The notes beneath the pieces were generated by a model. It had not been told where the DNA came from. It worked only from the letters and a program-made list of their open reading frames with translations, and ran no database searches. A program made the position numbers and the translations under genes. This document shows, one piece after another, positions 1 to 10,900 of a stretch of DNA of 64,000 bases. Every line of letters starts with the position of its first letter. Position 1 is the stretch's first letter. The DNA is taken from positions 868,001-932,000 of the forward strand of contig JBCAQO010000013.1 of NCBI GenBank assembly GCA_039111635.1. The letters are read 5' to 3'. The stretch comes from Heterobasidion occidentale (taxonomy: Eukaryota > Basidiomycota > Agaricomycetes > Russulales > Bondarzewiaceae).

Positions 1-569
1 CTTCGAGCCTCGCGAGCTGTTTTCCTTCCCTCTTTTGCGCTTAAGATTCAGTGCCATTTGGAAGTGATGGGGAGAAATTCTGGATTCCCGATGCAATAAC
101 TTTTGCGAGAGCGGACTGAGAGCGGCTGGACCGGTCAGTCACTCTCTGTCACTGTTCGCGTCACTGGTCTGTCACGTAGGTCTGCTCTCAGCTGCTCTCT
201 CAACAAGATCACCAAAATCCATGACTTCCAGATTTCTAATGAACAGACAGCAACGAATTTTAGCCTGGAAATATCTCATGTATTTTCCTCAGAAATTTCT
301 GAACCTCATTCTCAAAGGCTATCTCTAACACTCTGACTTTTTGATGAACATCTCGATCTTGTCGAACCTTTGGCGACTTCAAGTCATCGCAAGCCTTCGT
401 CGTGCCAATTTAACGTTCACATGGCACGGAGGGATATCGGGAACCCTCATATGACTCTGGTATGTATATATGCTCACCACGTACATTTTTACATGACGTG
501 TCATCACTGCTTTCTGCGCTGTTCTCAAGGCACCTCGCAGCTATTTTGTCGATATGCCTCATGCCAGGC
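1..569. other. contig end, no recognisable gene
   Basis: This stretch lies left of the first assembly gap. If the scaffold were continuous it should hold the rest of the ATPase P domain and its last membrane helices on the minus strand. I translated that strand and found only short segments with no P-type ATPase motif (no GDGxND-like hinge motif) and no hydrophobic helices. It is probably non-coding or belongs to another contig. Confidence 0.5.
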
Positions 570-669
570 NNNNNNNNNNNNNNNNNNNNNNNNNNNNNNN
601 NNNNNNNNNNNNNNNNNNNNNNNNNNNNNNNNNNNNNNNNNNNNNNNNNNNNNNNNNNNNNNNNNNNNN
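570..669. other. assembly gap (100 N)
   Basis: Exactly 100 N, the usual placeholder for a gap of unknown length. It interrupts the minus-strand P5A ATPase gene within its P domain. Confidence 0.99.
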
Positions 670-3477
670 TCAAAAAAAATCTTTTGATGAGATCACTAGG
701 CGTACCGGCTTCGTGTGTCGGATTCTCCTTCAAGTCCAAAATGAGGGCTTCTCTATCAACGATCTCGACATCACGAGCGACATGGACGGCCGTCAAAGGA
801 TTGTCGCCAGTGATCATGATACACTGCATAGTACATCAGGAAGCGTGTAGAAATGAAAGTCAAAGAGACATACACGATGGGAAGAGTCTGCAAGCATCTT
901 GAGTGCCTCCACAGCATCCGGCTTAAGAGGGCAGTGGAATACAAGGAACCCGGCAAATACCAACCGGCTTTCGACTTCATCGCGAGTCAGCTTGTTGATC
1001 TGCCGCACCCAAAGTAAAGTATCTTAGGTGAGATGTATACACCGCGCAGTGCCGAACACCGACCTTGTCATTCGAGATGGAGTCGATCTCCTTCATGCCA
1101 AGCGCGAGGACGCGGCTGCCCCGTCGAGTAAACCATTTGTATGTCTCGTCGTATTTTTCCGGAACCGTCGCCAACATGGTTTTGATGGTTTCAGGAGCGC
1201 CTTTGACCGCGACCAAGCCACGGCCGCCAGAGAGCGTAGACACCGTCGACATGCGCTTCAAGGCAGAAGAGAACTGGAATCTTCGGCGAATATTGAGCGT
1301 CGTGCGGTGCGGCGCAGCTGCCGATGACGGAGTCACGGTATCGCCCCTGGAGATTTGCCATTCGAGAGCCTCCAGCGTCGTTTTTTCCATAGGGTCGCCG
1401 ACGATCGTTCCGTCGTCCAGACGCACCAGCGCATGTGCACCGGCAAGGCAAAGCGTCGTCGTGCGGCTGCTTTCTTTGACATCAACGAGTTCAAACCATC
1501 AGTCTGGCTGAATAAAAGTATTGAGCAGAGACCAGGGCATTGATCTGTGTCAAAGACTCACTCAACACCGGCGATACCCTCCAACACCAAATTTTCAGCA
1601 GTGATAGTCCCCGTTTTGTCAAAGCAGCATACATCCACGCGGCCCGCAAAAGGAATTCGGAACGGCTCGGTACAGAATATCGCTAATATCATACGTGAAG
1701 CTTTGACCACTGCGAATGGCGGTTCACACTCACCATACTTCGACAGCGCGACGAGTGAGGCATTGACGGCGAGCGACAACTCCATTGGCAACTCGGGAGG
1801 CACCACGCTGGTTACGATCAGCACACAATCTAGAAGAAGTTTCGACTTCTTCAAGTCCCTCTCGATACCTGCGGGGACATGGTCAGAGACAAAGATGTGT
1901 CGCAAGAAAGCAAGGAGGCACACCTTTGACCCAGACATACCAACTAGCAGCAATGGCGAAGATGAGCAGGAACCCAATGAAGAGGAAAGACTCCATGTTG
2001 TTCGCAGATACTCGTTCTGTCGAGAACACCATCGTCCTGACCAATTGCCCCTGCGCCGTACCGAACCCAGTGCGCAAAACGATTCCGAGACAACCGCCAT
2101 CGGGGGTAGTTCCTGGATTTATCTCAGACCATTGTGAGCTAGTACAAAAACTAGAAAACTTACCAGCATCCGTGGCCTGCAGAAGCTTCGTGCCGCTGAA
2201 AAGCACTTCGTTCTTGTGTTGGCCATCAGCGTCCAGCTTCTCTGCACCCTCAAGCAACTCGATCGACTCTTTCAACAAAGGTGTCGATTCTCCAGACAGC
2301 ATCGCTTCGTTGACAATGCAACTACCGTGTACGAGAAGTATATCCGCCGGGATGTTCGTCTCTGCCTGATGTGCCCGTGCTGTTGCCGCATGTTATTAGA
2401 TCCTTATGCACGGCCATAAAGATGTGCTTACCGACTGATACCACGTCTCCGGGAAGAAGTTCGTCAGATTGGATTATCGACCACTTGGAGTCGCGCCGTA
2501 CGTTGATTGGGAATGGTTGTACCGACATGGTCCTGAACTCCGTCAAAGTTTTCACTCGCTATATATGCAACACATCAGTTCAGCGATGATGAAACCAAAG
2601 AACAGGAGTGCGCACCTGCCACACGACCGTGCACTCAAACACAACAAGCATGAACAGCGTGAAAAGGCTGTAGTACCAGTACTCGTCCAGACACCACAGG
2701 GCTACGCAGAACACCTGGAACACGAAGAACGGTGCAGTCGCGTGCTCGGAGAACAAGGCCGAAAAGGACGGGATAGGGATGTTGAACTCGTTCTTGCCGT
2801 ACATCGACAAAAGCGCCGGCATCTCGGAGGACTTGAGGCCCTTGGGATTGCGGAAAGTGGACAGCTGTGGACGCGTGGACGTCAAGTATGGGAGAAGGCC
2901 AAAGGTGATTGGGTCGGTCTGATGCACTGAGTACGTATCTTGCTGGTAGCTGAACGTGTAGGTGGACGGATCTGACGGGTTGACTTTATCGATTGGGACA
3001 ATCTCGCCCTGGCCACGGTTGGCCACGGGCACTATACGGATACAGTTTGCGTCTTGTAATGAGCGCGCCTACAGCAAAGGTGTTGAGTATCGAAATGAAC
3101 GGGAGGAATTGCTGACGGACCTTGCGCGTTGTCACCCATGCTTTAGCCCCCGCATTCCACCGTGTCACCAAAAAACTCAAAGCATGTCCTGCGCCGAGCA
3201 GTACGCACCCTAAGAATGTCCACTCCTCGCTCTGGATCCATTCGTCGTATTTGACGTAGTACGCATATGCGAACAGGGGGTAGAGAGAGAGGAACGGGGC
3301 AGCGTAGAGGTGTGTCCAGCGCGGAACGGTAACACGTAGCTCGGTGCGCGCAATCTCGGAGGAGATGATGTTGACAGAAGCCCTATCGGATATGTCAGCT
3401 CGCGAACGAGAGGAAGCGCTCGTATCAGAGTGTGCAAAATAAGGACTCCCGACTCTGACGCCTGAAGAGCCAACCAA
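670..3477 (-). CDS. P5A-type ATPase (Spf1/ATP13A1 family), 3' end lost in gap
   Basis: P5A ATPases are ER-membrane P-type pumps that remove misinserted or mistargeted transmembrane helices. On the minus strand the spliced exons show family landmarks in order: an N-terminal hydrophobic region (about 3200-3340), the actuator loop [11 protein letters not shown] (about 2290), the P5A membrane-helix-4 signature PPELPMEL (about 1790), the phosphorylation loop CFDKTGTIT (about 1610), KGAPETI of the nucleotide domain (about 1210) and the hinge segment [14 protein letters not shown] (about 810). The reading then enters the gap, so the rest of the P domain and helices 5-10 are missing. The first exon is uncertain: the frame opens at 3477, but a 3' splice site near 3383 would allow a more distant start. 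Family assignment is firm; function is inferred from the family. Confidence 0.9.
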
Positions 3478-3545
3478 CGGACTCAGACGCCTGGGAAGAC
3501 ACTTGAGACCAGCAAAATTGTCTCAGCGTAGAGCTCGTTGGCGCA

Positions 3546-4250
3546 TCAATACCCTCGACAGCATGGAATGCCCATCACCTCACGCGAGTGATGATCACTC
3601 AACACCCTGCGGTGCACCGTAATTCGCCTTTGAGCCCTCTTTGTCCAGCCAACGTTCCCGCAGATGCATGCCCGCATGATGACCGGAACACTACGAAGGG
3701 CACGAGTACTCACATGATATGTCAGAACCGCCTTAGCGGTGGTCTTCTGAAGAGACCTAGAATACAAAGCCTATCTCGTCACTGCAACGCGCAGTCGTCA
3801 ATGTCCTGGAGGCACAGCCGCGAAAAAAGAGCGTACACAGGGACAAGGAAGGGGTTTATGAGCAAGGTGCACACGTAGCCGTCACTCTGAGTTGGCGTCA
3901 GCTGGCAGCTGTGAGTTATGTAATCGAGCGTATGTTTTTGCTCCCCACAAAGTTACGAATCTGCGGTCTTCGCATCAGGTTCATGGCTCAAAACGACAAT
4001 TGTAGGCTTGGTGCGTAGACTCTGCAGACATAGAATGTCTCACCTTGAAAGCGACGCCGACTACCCTGGGAGTTCGAGAAAGCAGTGCATAACAGAACGT
4101 TGCAATTGTCCAGAAGGAGGTGACATTCGGAGTACATATAAGGATAAGTGACAAGCACCAGTAGCTGAACGCTGAGTGCTCAGCATCCATCCGTGTAAAC
4201 ATGCCAGCAAGAGGAGCCAGTAGGTGACAAAGAGGTAAACGTACCAAAAA
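3546..4250 (-). other. possible remnants of a membrane-protein gene
   Basis: This segment lies between the ATPase and the GTPBP-like gene. Minus-strand reading of 3981-4247 gives hydrophobic stretches rich in F, W, L and Y (for example SYWCLSLILICTPNVTSFW), and around 3800-3880 another hydrophobic stretch. I could not join them into one frame with convincing splice sites and recognise no family. It may be a small multi-intron membrane protein, a damaged gene or chance. Confidence 0.2.
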
Positions 4251-4286
4251 CTGTTTATAGGCTACTTACGCTGCGATTATCACCCC

Positions 4287-5604
4287 TCAGACTCTCGTGA
4301 AGTCTAGAAACGCTTCTTCGAGATCCAGTTGTCGCACCACCATCGCCTCAACAATGATCCTCCGGATGTGCACGGGTTCATCAGCATTATCCGACATCTG
4401 CAGCGCGCTCAACGCCTGAGCAAGTTCCTCACTGCCGTCTATGGCAGTGGGAACAGTGTCCGTCGTGGGAGAAGGAGCGACTGGCGGCTCGATGATGGCA
4501 TGCACGGCGTCCAATGAAGGATCCTCGAGGGCTTTCTTTCGCTGTGCCCGTCTAAGATCTCGCGCAACACGGCGCTTCTCCGACTTCGAATTAGGCTTGT
4601 ATAGTTCAGCATGGGAAATGTCAAGAGGCGAGCCGACAGGAAGGGACCGGGATACGCAAGGCTTTACTTTGACAGGGGCAGGGCAGAAACGGCAGCGTCC
4701 GTATAATATTCGAAAGTGGTGAACGGTCTGGTGTCAACTAGAAAATCGCGGGCTTTGTCTGTGGGTCTCGGATCGTATAGCCGTTGGTCCACAAAAGCTG
4801 ATATATCTGTCTCTTTGAATTCGGGCTCTGGATCCATGGAGAATAATGCGAGAGACTCGTCGAGATCGACTTTAACAGACGGTATAGGATCACGATCGGC
4901 TGGCGTAGAGATGGGCACTGTGGGAGGGGATGGGGAAGCAGAGAAGTCCGAGCCGAACGCTGGCAAATCGTAGCACAAGTCGGGCGTGAGCGACACGGTC
5001 GAGCTGAGCGAAGAAGACACAGCGGAAGAGGCGGATGTGAAAGACGCAGGCGAGGCCTTCGGGTACACATTCCTAGTCTTGACCTTGGCGGAAGTCCCCT
5101 TGTCTCTTCCCTTCTTGGTGAACTCTCTCGCATCCTCCTCCCGGACTGTCGCACCCAGGACCTCGATTTCTTTCACCACGACGACCTCTGCGTTGATCTC
5201 GGCTGCCATAGCTCTAAGAGTGTCAAGCGTAGCCGCAAGGTGCGGGGGAGTGAGCCCGACGAGCGCACCCTCGTCCGCGACGCCCAGCTCGTAAAAGGCT
5301 TGCCCGCCGCCCTCGAGCAACCGCCACTTTAGTTGGTGACTAGTCGCGCGAAGCGTGCGGGAGAAGGGTGCATGAGGTGGAGCTTATATTCAATGTTACC
5401 CTGCCTGCAGGTGAGCGGTAGTACGGAAACACTACTAGGTAGAATGCGTACTTCTTCAAGCTCAGGAACAAGCTTCGCCCTGCTGTTCGTATCAAGAGAG
5501 TAAGACAATTTCCCTTTGGCTGCGGGAACAGGGGAAGTGGAGGACAGAAACGGATCCCATGGCGAAGGCACTCGGGGCGATTCAGACTCGGACTCCCCAA
5601 ACAT
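4287..5604 (-). CDS. GTPBP1-like N-terminal domain protein without GTPase domain
   Basis: The N-terminal third (about 5230-5420) reads NIEYKLHLMHPSPARFARL, then QLKWRLLEGGGQAFYELG and VGLTPPHLAATLDTLRAMA. This resembles the region that precedes the G domain in GTPBP1/GTPBP2-type GTP-binding proteins. The rest is low-complexity Ser/Pro/Asp sequence, a basic patch (KSEKRRVARDLRRAQRKK) and a conserved-looking end, RIIVEAMVVRQLDLEEAFLDF. No P-loop (GxxxxGKS/T), DxxG or NKxD motif is visible, so it should not bind GTP. The frame breaks near 5335 (one base missing) and near 4660 (frameshift or small intron). As I recall, other basidiomycetes have proteins with the same start and end, so the short form is probably the family's normal shape. 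Role unknown. Confidence 0.6.
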
Positions 5605-5941
5605 GGCGACACTTGCGGTAATTATAGATAGGATTTCTGGTGGAGATTGAGGTGTTAATAATTATTTTAGACTGATATTCGAGGGATCATTGTGTGTTTT
5701 TGAATGCTTTGGCGTAGAGTGCAGGTAGTGAAGAGGATAGCTCCTTTGCGACTTGCCATGACTCGTCGGCTACAAGCGTGGGGAGAAGGTCTCACGGTCA
5801 CATGAAGCTTCCTCTGTCGCAGTCCTCTCTCTCCTTGAGTAGTCTTGAGACTCTTGAGCCTCTCGACTTCCTCCCTTCGACCCTCTCGAATTGCGCCCCG
5901 CCATCAGTATTGTAGTAACTCTAAGAAATTCGACTATCACT
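5605..5941. promoter_or_regulatory. divergent intergenic region
   Basis: These 337 bp separate the minus-strand GTPBP-like gene from the plus-strand E2 gene, so they must hold both promoters. Pyrimidine-rich tracts lead up to the E2 start codon. No specific factor site could be assigned. Confidence 0.5.
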
Positions 5942-7089
5942 ATGCCTCCCCCAATTTCTTCTGGTGTGAGTTTGTCTATGGTTCTCGGCGACGCCTATCC
6001 CAATGCTCACCATCATGCATTAGATGACTTTGAAGCGCATACACCGCGAAATATTGGATCTCAAGAAGGAAGACATGGGAAACATCAAACTCGGACCATT
6101 GGCAGACGACAATCCATTTCTCTGGAAGGCACGCATTCCAGGCCCCGAGGGCAGCGTGTACGAAGGTGGCGTGTTTGAGGTAGAGGTGCAGCTCGCCCAT
6201 GACTATCCGTGAGCCATCCGTATTCCCTGCGTGTTTTACGCCATTGTGAAATGCTGGCCTAGATTCTCGGCGCCCAAGATCTTGTTCCAGACAAGGTAAG
6301 CTCCGGGGTCTCCTGCGCTTCCCAGGCTCATGGGTGTCGGTGATTAGGATATACCACATGAACATATCAGATCGCGGAAATGTCTGTATCGATATTCTCA
6401 AACACAATTGGTCTCCGGCACTCTCTGTCTTCAAGGTTATCCTCTCCCTTTCCTCCTTACTTACGGACCCTAACCCGAGTGAGTACCGCGCCTTGACGAT
6501 ATCTCTCGACTTCGCTAATCCCCCAATGCTCAGGTGACCCACTAGGTATAACCACACCGCGATATTGTGCCATCTTGACCTCTGTTGACTTGACGATCGT
6601 TCAGTGCCATCCATCGCATCCGAATATCTGCGGCGTCGTGCAACACACGATCAGACCGCCCGACAATGGACAGAGCTCTACGCAAAGCCTGCACCGCCAC
6701 CGCCACCCCCTGCACCTGTTGTGAAACCTACTGCTTCGCCACCGCGACCGGTCTCCACCACCAGCACCGTCCGACCAAGCGGCTCCTCTTCCTCAAGTGT
6801 GTCAGTCAGAGCCGGTGTCAAAGGCAAGGCCCGTGCCGCCGATTCCACGAACGCATCGTTCCCGACTAGCACAATAGAAATAGATGACTCGGATGACGAG
6901 GTGGAGGAAGTCGAGCAGGCGACTCTTCCTGGACGAGGGACAAAGCGACGAAGATCGACAAGGGCCCGGGGCAGCACCATCGATCTGTCTGAGGATGGTG
7001 ATGCTGTGAGGAGGAAGGGGAAGAGACGAGCGGTTGAGAGGCCTGCTGGCGAAGGTGCAACGGGTGATGTGATCATCATAGAGGACTGA
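5942..7089 (+). CDS. E2 ubiquitin-conjugating enzyme with long acidic C-terminal tail
   Basis: The protein accepts activated ubiquitin (or a ubiquitin-like protein) on a cysteine and passes it on with an E3. Exon 1 (5942-5965, MPPPISSG) joins through a 58-bp intron to the core that starts [17 protein letters not shown]. Four more short introns lie before about 6605. The UBC fold is complete: the active-site segment reads GNVCIDIL, followed by the helix-3 region [20 protein letters not shown] and [16 protein letters not shown]. The usual HPN tripeptide upstream of the cysteine is HMN. After the core comes a tail of about 140 residues with a poly-Pro stretch, Ser/Thr-rich sequence, [14 protein letters not shown], a basic [10 protein letters not shown] patch and a final VIIIED. 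The two hydrophobic-acidic patches look like SUMO-interacting motifs, which is inference. The exact E2 class is not settled. Confidence 0.88.
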
Positions 7090-7953
7090 CATCGTCTCTT
7101 GCTTCCTAGTGGGTAATCATTATCGATCGACGCCTCGTTTTCACAGTCTCGCTGCTGGTCATGGCGTTGTTTCCCAACAGCGTCGAAAGGATCCTCACCT
7201 TCATCATCCGTTGCACTTTCTCTTCGCTTGCTATTCTGCATTCTGTACCATTCTACCAGTCTGTTCTGTTTATTCACCACTTCTGCATGCTCCTTGCCCG
7301 TGGACTTCGTGTCTTTTGTACCCTGCATTTGTATGCTCCCTAATCACGAAGTGGATTTCGTAACTTATATTGTCCGCCCCAGCTCTTAAGACCTTTTGCT
7401 TCAAATTTGGTGTCAAGATAACCGTCAGGAGGATATCAGCTCGTACGATGCTTCAACGGCATGACTTCAGCGCCTTGCGTTCGGATCGAAACCGCGTAAA
7501 TACAGCACAAATAAGTAGGGCTTGACGCGTCGCCGTCATGTGATCGTTGCAGTGTATTCTCTCTCAGTCTGCAGCGCATATCTACACCATGATGCATACA
7601 GCTATGAAACCAGAAAGGTCGTACATGTATATACTAGAATATCAGACCTGCTGTTTTTAGCTGTTCTGCGCATCGTGAGCGGATAATAGGCTTCACATAA
7701 TGTGTGACAGAACGGTGACAGACATGTCATTTATTGTGACACCTTGGTTCAACCAAGTGCGAACGCGCGCGACCCGCCATTTCAGGCTAAGTGGAACACT
7801 CGGTTCCTCCACCCCTTCCCCCGATTTCATCCAGGATATCCTTCTTGTATCTGTCTTGCTAACTTCACGAACGTCCGCACGCTGCGCTACGAACATACCC
7901 TCCCGGACCGCGCCTGATTATCCCCAAGATTACCCTTTTATCGCATCTGCAGC
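7090..7953. other. intergenic region
   Basis: This 864-bp space holds the E2 3' end and the myosin promoter. Open frames here are short and show no known motif. A pyrimidine-rich tract precedes the myosin start. No RNA gene was recognised. Confidence 0.5.
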
Positions 7954-10900
7954 ATGTCTGTGTCTGCACCGCGTTTATCTCAGAATGCGGAGGCGGCGCG
8001 CGCAGCTGCTGCCCAGGCCGAATTTAACGAGAAGAAATGGGTGTGGGTCCCCGACGAGAAGGACGGTTATCTCGCAGGTTGGGTGGTGAGCGAGGAAGAT
8101 GAAGTGGGGGAGGTCATGATGCATTCTGGCGATGTGCGCGCGCCCATACCATTCGTCGAGCTTTTCGCGATACTGAACTTCCGCAAACCCTTCAGGTCCG
8201 AAGGCTACCGTTATACGCCCTATCGAAGATGAATCCCCCCAAGTTCGACCGCGTCGATGATATTGCGGATCTTACGTTCTTGAACGAAGCCAGTGTTGTG
8301 CATAATCTCAGATTAAGGTACGGCTCGGGAGCCATTTATGTAGGTCTCATCTTGCTTCACCAGTGCGGTTGTTTACTTACGTTCTTCACAGACATACTCC
8401 GGTTTATTTTTAGTGGCCATCAATCCTTACCAGTCCCTCCCCCTTTATTCAGATTCTATCATACAACAATACCGGTCCAAACGACGCGACGAGAACCCCC
8501 ACACATCTTCGCCATTGCCGAGCGTGCATGGGTCAACATGGGCGATGAACGGGAGAATCAGAGTATCCTCATTACTGGAGAATCTGGTGCAGGTAAGACA
8601 GAAAGCACGAAGAAAGTGATCCAATACCTTGCAGCTATAGCTACCGATACCCATCATCCACCACCATCTCATTCACATACCCAATCCTTGTCCTCATCTT
8701 CGTCATTTGGCGCCGTTATGCCGGCTGCCGGTCTCCCTCGTAATCAATCCGTCCGTCACAAGCCGCATCAATCGATGTCCATATCCAGTTCGGGCTCTCA
8801 TCTCACATCGAAGGGCCGACTTGGACTCCTTGAGCGTCAAATCCTTCAAGCCAATCCTATCCTGGAAGCTTTTGGTAACGCGCAGACGCAGCGAAATAAC
8901 AATTCGAGTCGGTTTGGGAAATTCGTCCGGATCAGCTTCTCGCCAGATGGCAGCATCGCAGGTGCCAACATTGACTGGTATCTGCTGGAGAAGAGCAGAG
9001 TCGTCTTCAGGAGCGAGGCTGAGAGGAGTTTCCATGTGTTTTATCAGTTATTGGAAGGAGGTGGCGCGCTGAAAGGTATGGCAGAGCAGCATCCCGTCGA
9101 CTGTTTGATTTGACTTGTTTCAAAAGAGTCTCTTCTACTCGACGGCGGAGTCGAGGACTACGAATACCTCAACAAGAGCAGAAGGGAGGTCGACGGTATC
9201 GACGACCATGAAGAATGGCATGCCTTAAAGGTAGGCGTCTTTCGTGAAACCAAAAGAAATTTGGTTCGACCTTTATGTAGAATGCTTTTGAAGTCATGGG
9301 ATTCTCCTCTGCCGAACAATCCGACCTTTTCCGCATCGTTGCCGCCATTCTGCACCTCGGCAACATCACCATCACGTCTACCCGCGCAGATGATGCTCTT
9401 ATGCCTGATCCCTCCCAAGCCGAACGCGTCTGTCACCTTCTTGGTATACCCATTGCAGAGTTTACTCGAGCTGTCCTACGTCCCCGGGTTCTCGCCGGAC
9501 GAGAGTGGGTGACCCAGGCAAGAACGCGTCAACAGGCCATCGAGGAGATAGCATCGTTGTCGAAGACGCTCTACGAGAAGTCTTTCGGCTCGTTGGTTGA
9601 TCGGATCAATCGTGCCCTCGATAGGCCATCCTCCAAGTCCAATTTCATCGGTGTCCTAGATATAGCTGGCTTCGAAATCTTCGAGGTCAACGCGTATGAG
9701 CAGCTTCTCATCAACTACACCAATGAGAAGCTGCAACAGTTCTTCAACCACCACATGTTCGTTCTCGAGCAGGAGGAATACACGAGGGAAGGTATTGAGT
9801 GGGATTATGTCAACTTTGGGCTGGATCTGCAGCCTACTATCGAGCTCATCGAAGGAAGCGGAAGCGCCATTGGGGTGCTCAGTCTCCTCGACGAAGAGTG
9901 CATCATGCCTCGAGCGACAGACCTGACTTTCACGAATAAGCTGCATAACCTATGGAGTGGCGAGCCGCCAGTGGGTGAGGAGCCTCACCCAGGGCGGGAG
10001 AAATACGAGCCCTCGCGGTTCGACCAAGGGTTCATCGTTCATCATTATGCGGGCAAGGTCGAGTACAGGACCGACAGCTGGCTGGACAAGAACAAGGATC
10101 CGTTAAACGACAACTTGACTCGAGTTTTGGCTTCGTCGTCAGAGCGATATGTTGCCTCCCTGTTCGCTGACTTCGCCGACGTTCCAGCGTTTCCCCCCAT
10201 TGGAAACGTCACGGCCACGATGGGCAAAAAGCGGACGATTAAGAAGGGTGCCTTCCGTACCGTTGGCCAGCGACACAAGGAACAGCTCTCTAGCCTGATG
10301 GCTCAGCTCTATGCGACTCAGCCTCACTTCATACGTTGTATTGTCCCAAATGCTAACAAGAAACCCGGACGCTTTGATGTTCCCATCGTGCTCGATCAAC
10401 TGCGGTGTAACGGTGTCCTTGAAGGTATCCGCATCGCTCGTCGCGGTTATCCAAACCGATTGCCATTCGTCGAGTTCCGACAACGCTATGAAGTCCTGAC
10501 ACCTGGCATCATACCCCGCGGCTATATGGACGGAAGGAAGGCCTGCTCACGTATGGTCGCCGCCTTGGAACTCGACGAGTCGATCTTCAAGATCGGCACT
10601 TCCAAGGTTTTTTTCAGAGCCGGTGTCCTTGCCGAACTCGAAGAGCGTCGTGATGCGTTATTGTTTGATATTTTCTCTAGGTTGCAGGCCGTAGCGCGTA
10701 TGTATACAGCCCGCAGGCAAATGAAGAAGATATTCAATCGCGCCGTTGCAATTCGTACGATCCAGCGTAATGCCCGGATTTATACGGAACTGCGGGAGTG
10801 GCCCTGGTGGCAACTGTATACCAAGGTTTGGTCTTTACGATGCATAATGTGCGGCCATGCTTATGGTGTCTTAGATCCGCCCTCTCCTTGCTGCTACTCG

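Noticed and set aside
1..569. Continuation of the P5A ATPase left of the first gap
   Set aside because: Minus-strand translation shows neither the GDGxND hinge motif nor membrane helices, so I did not extend the gene across the gap.
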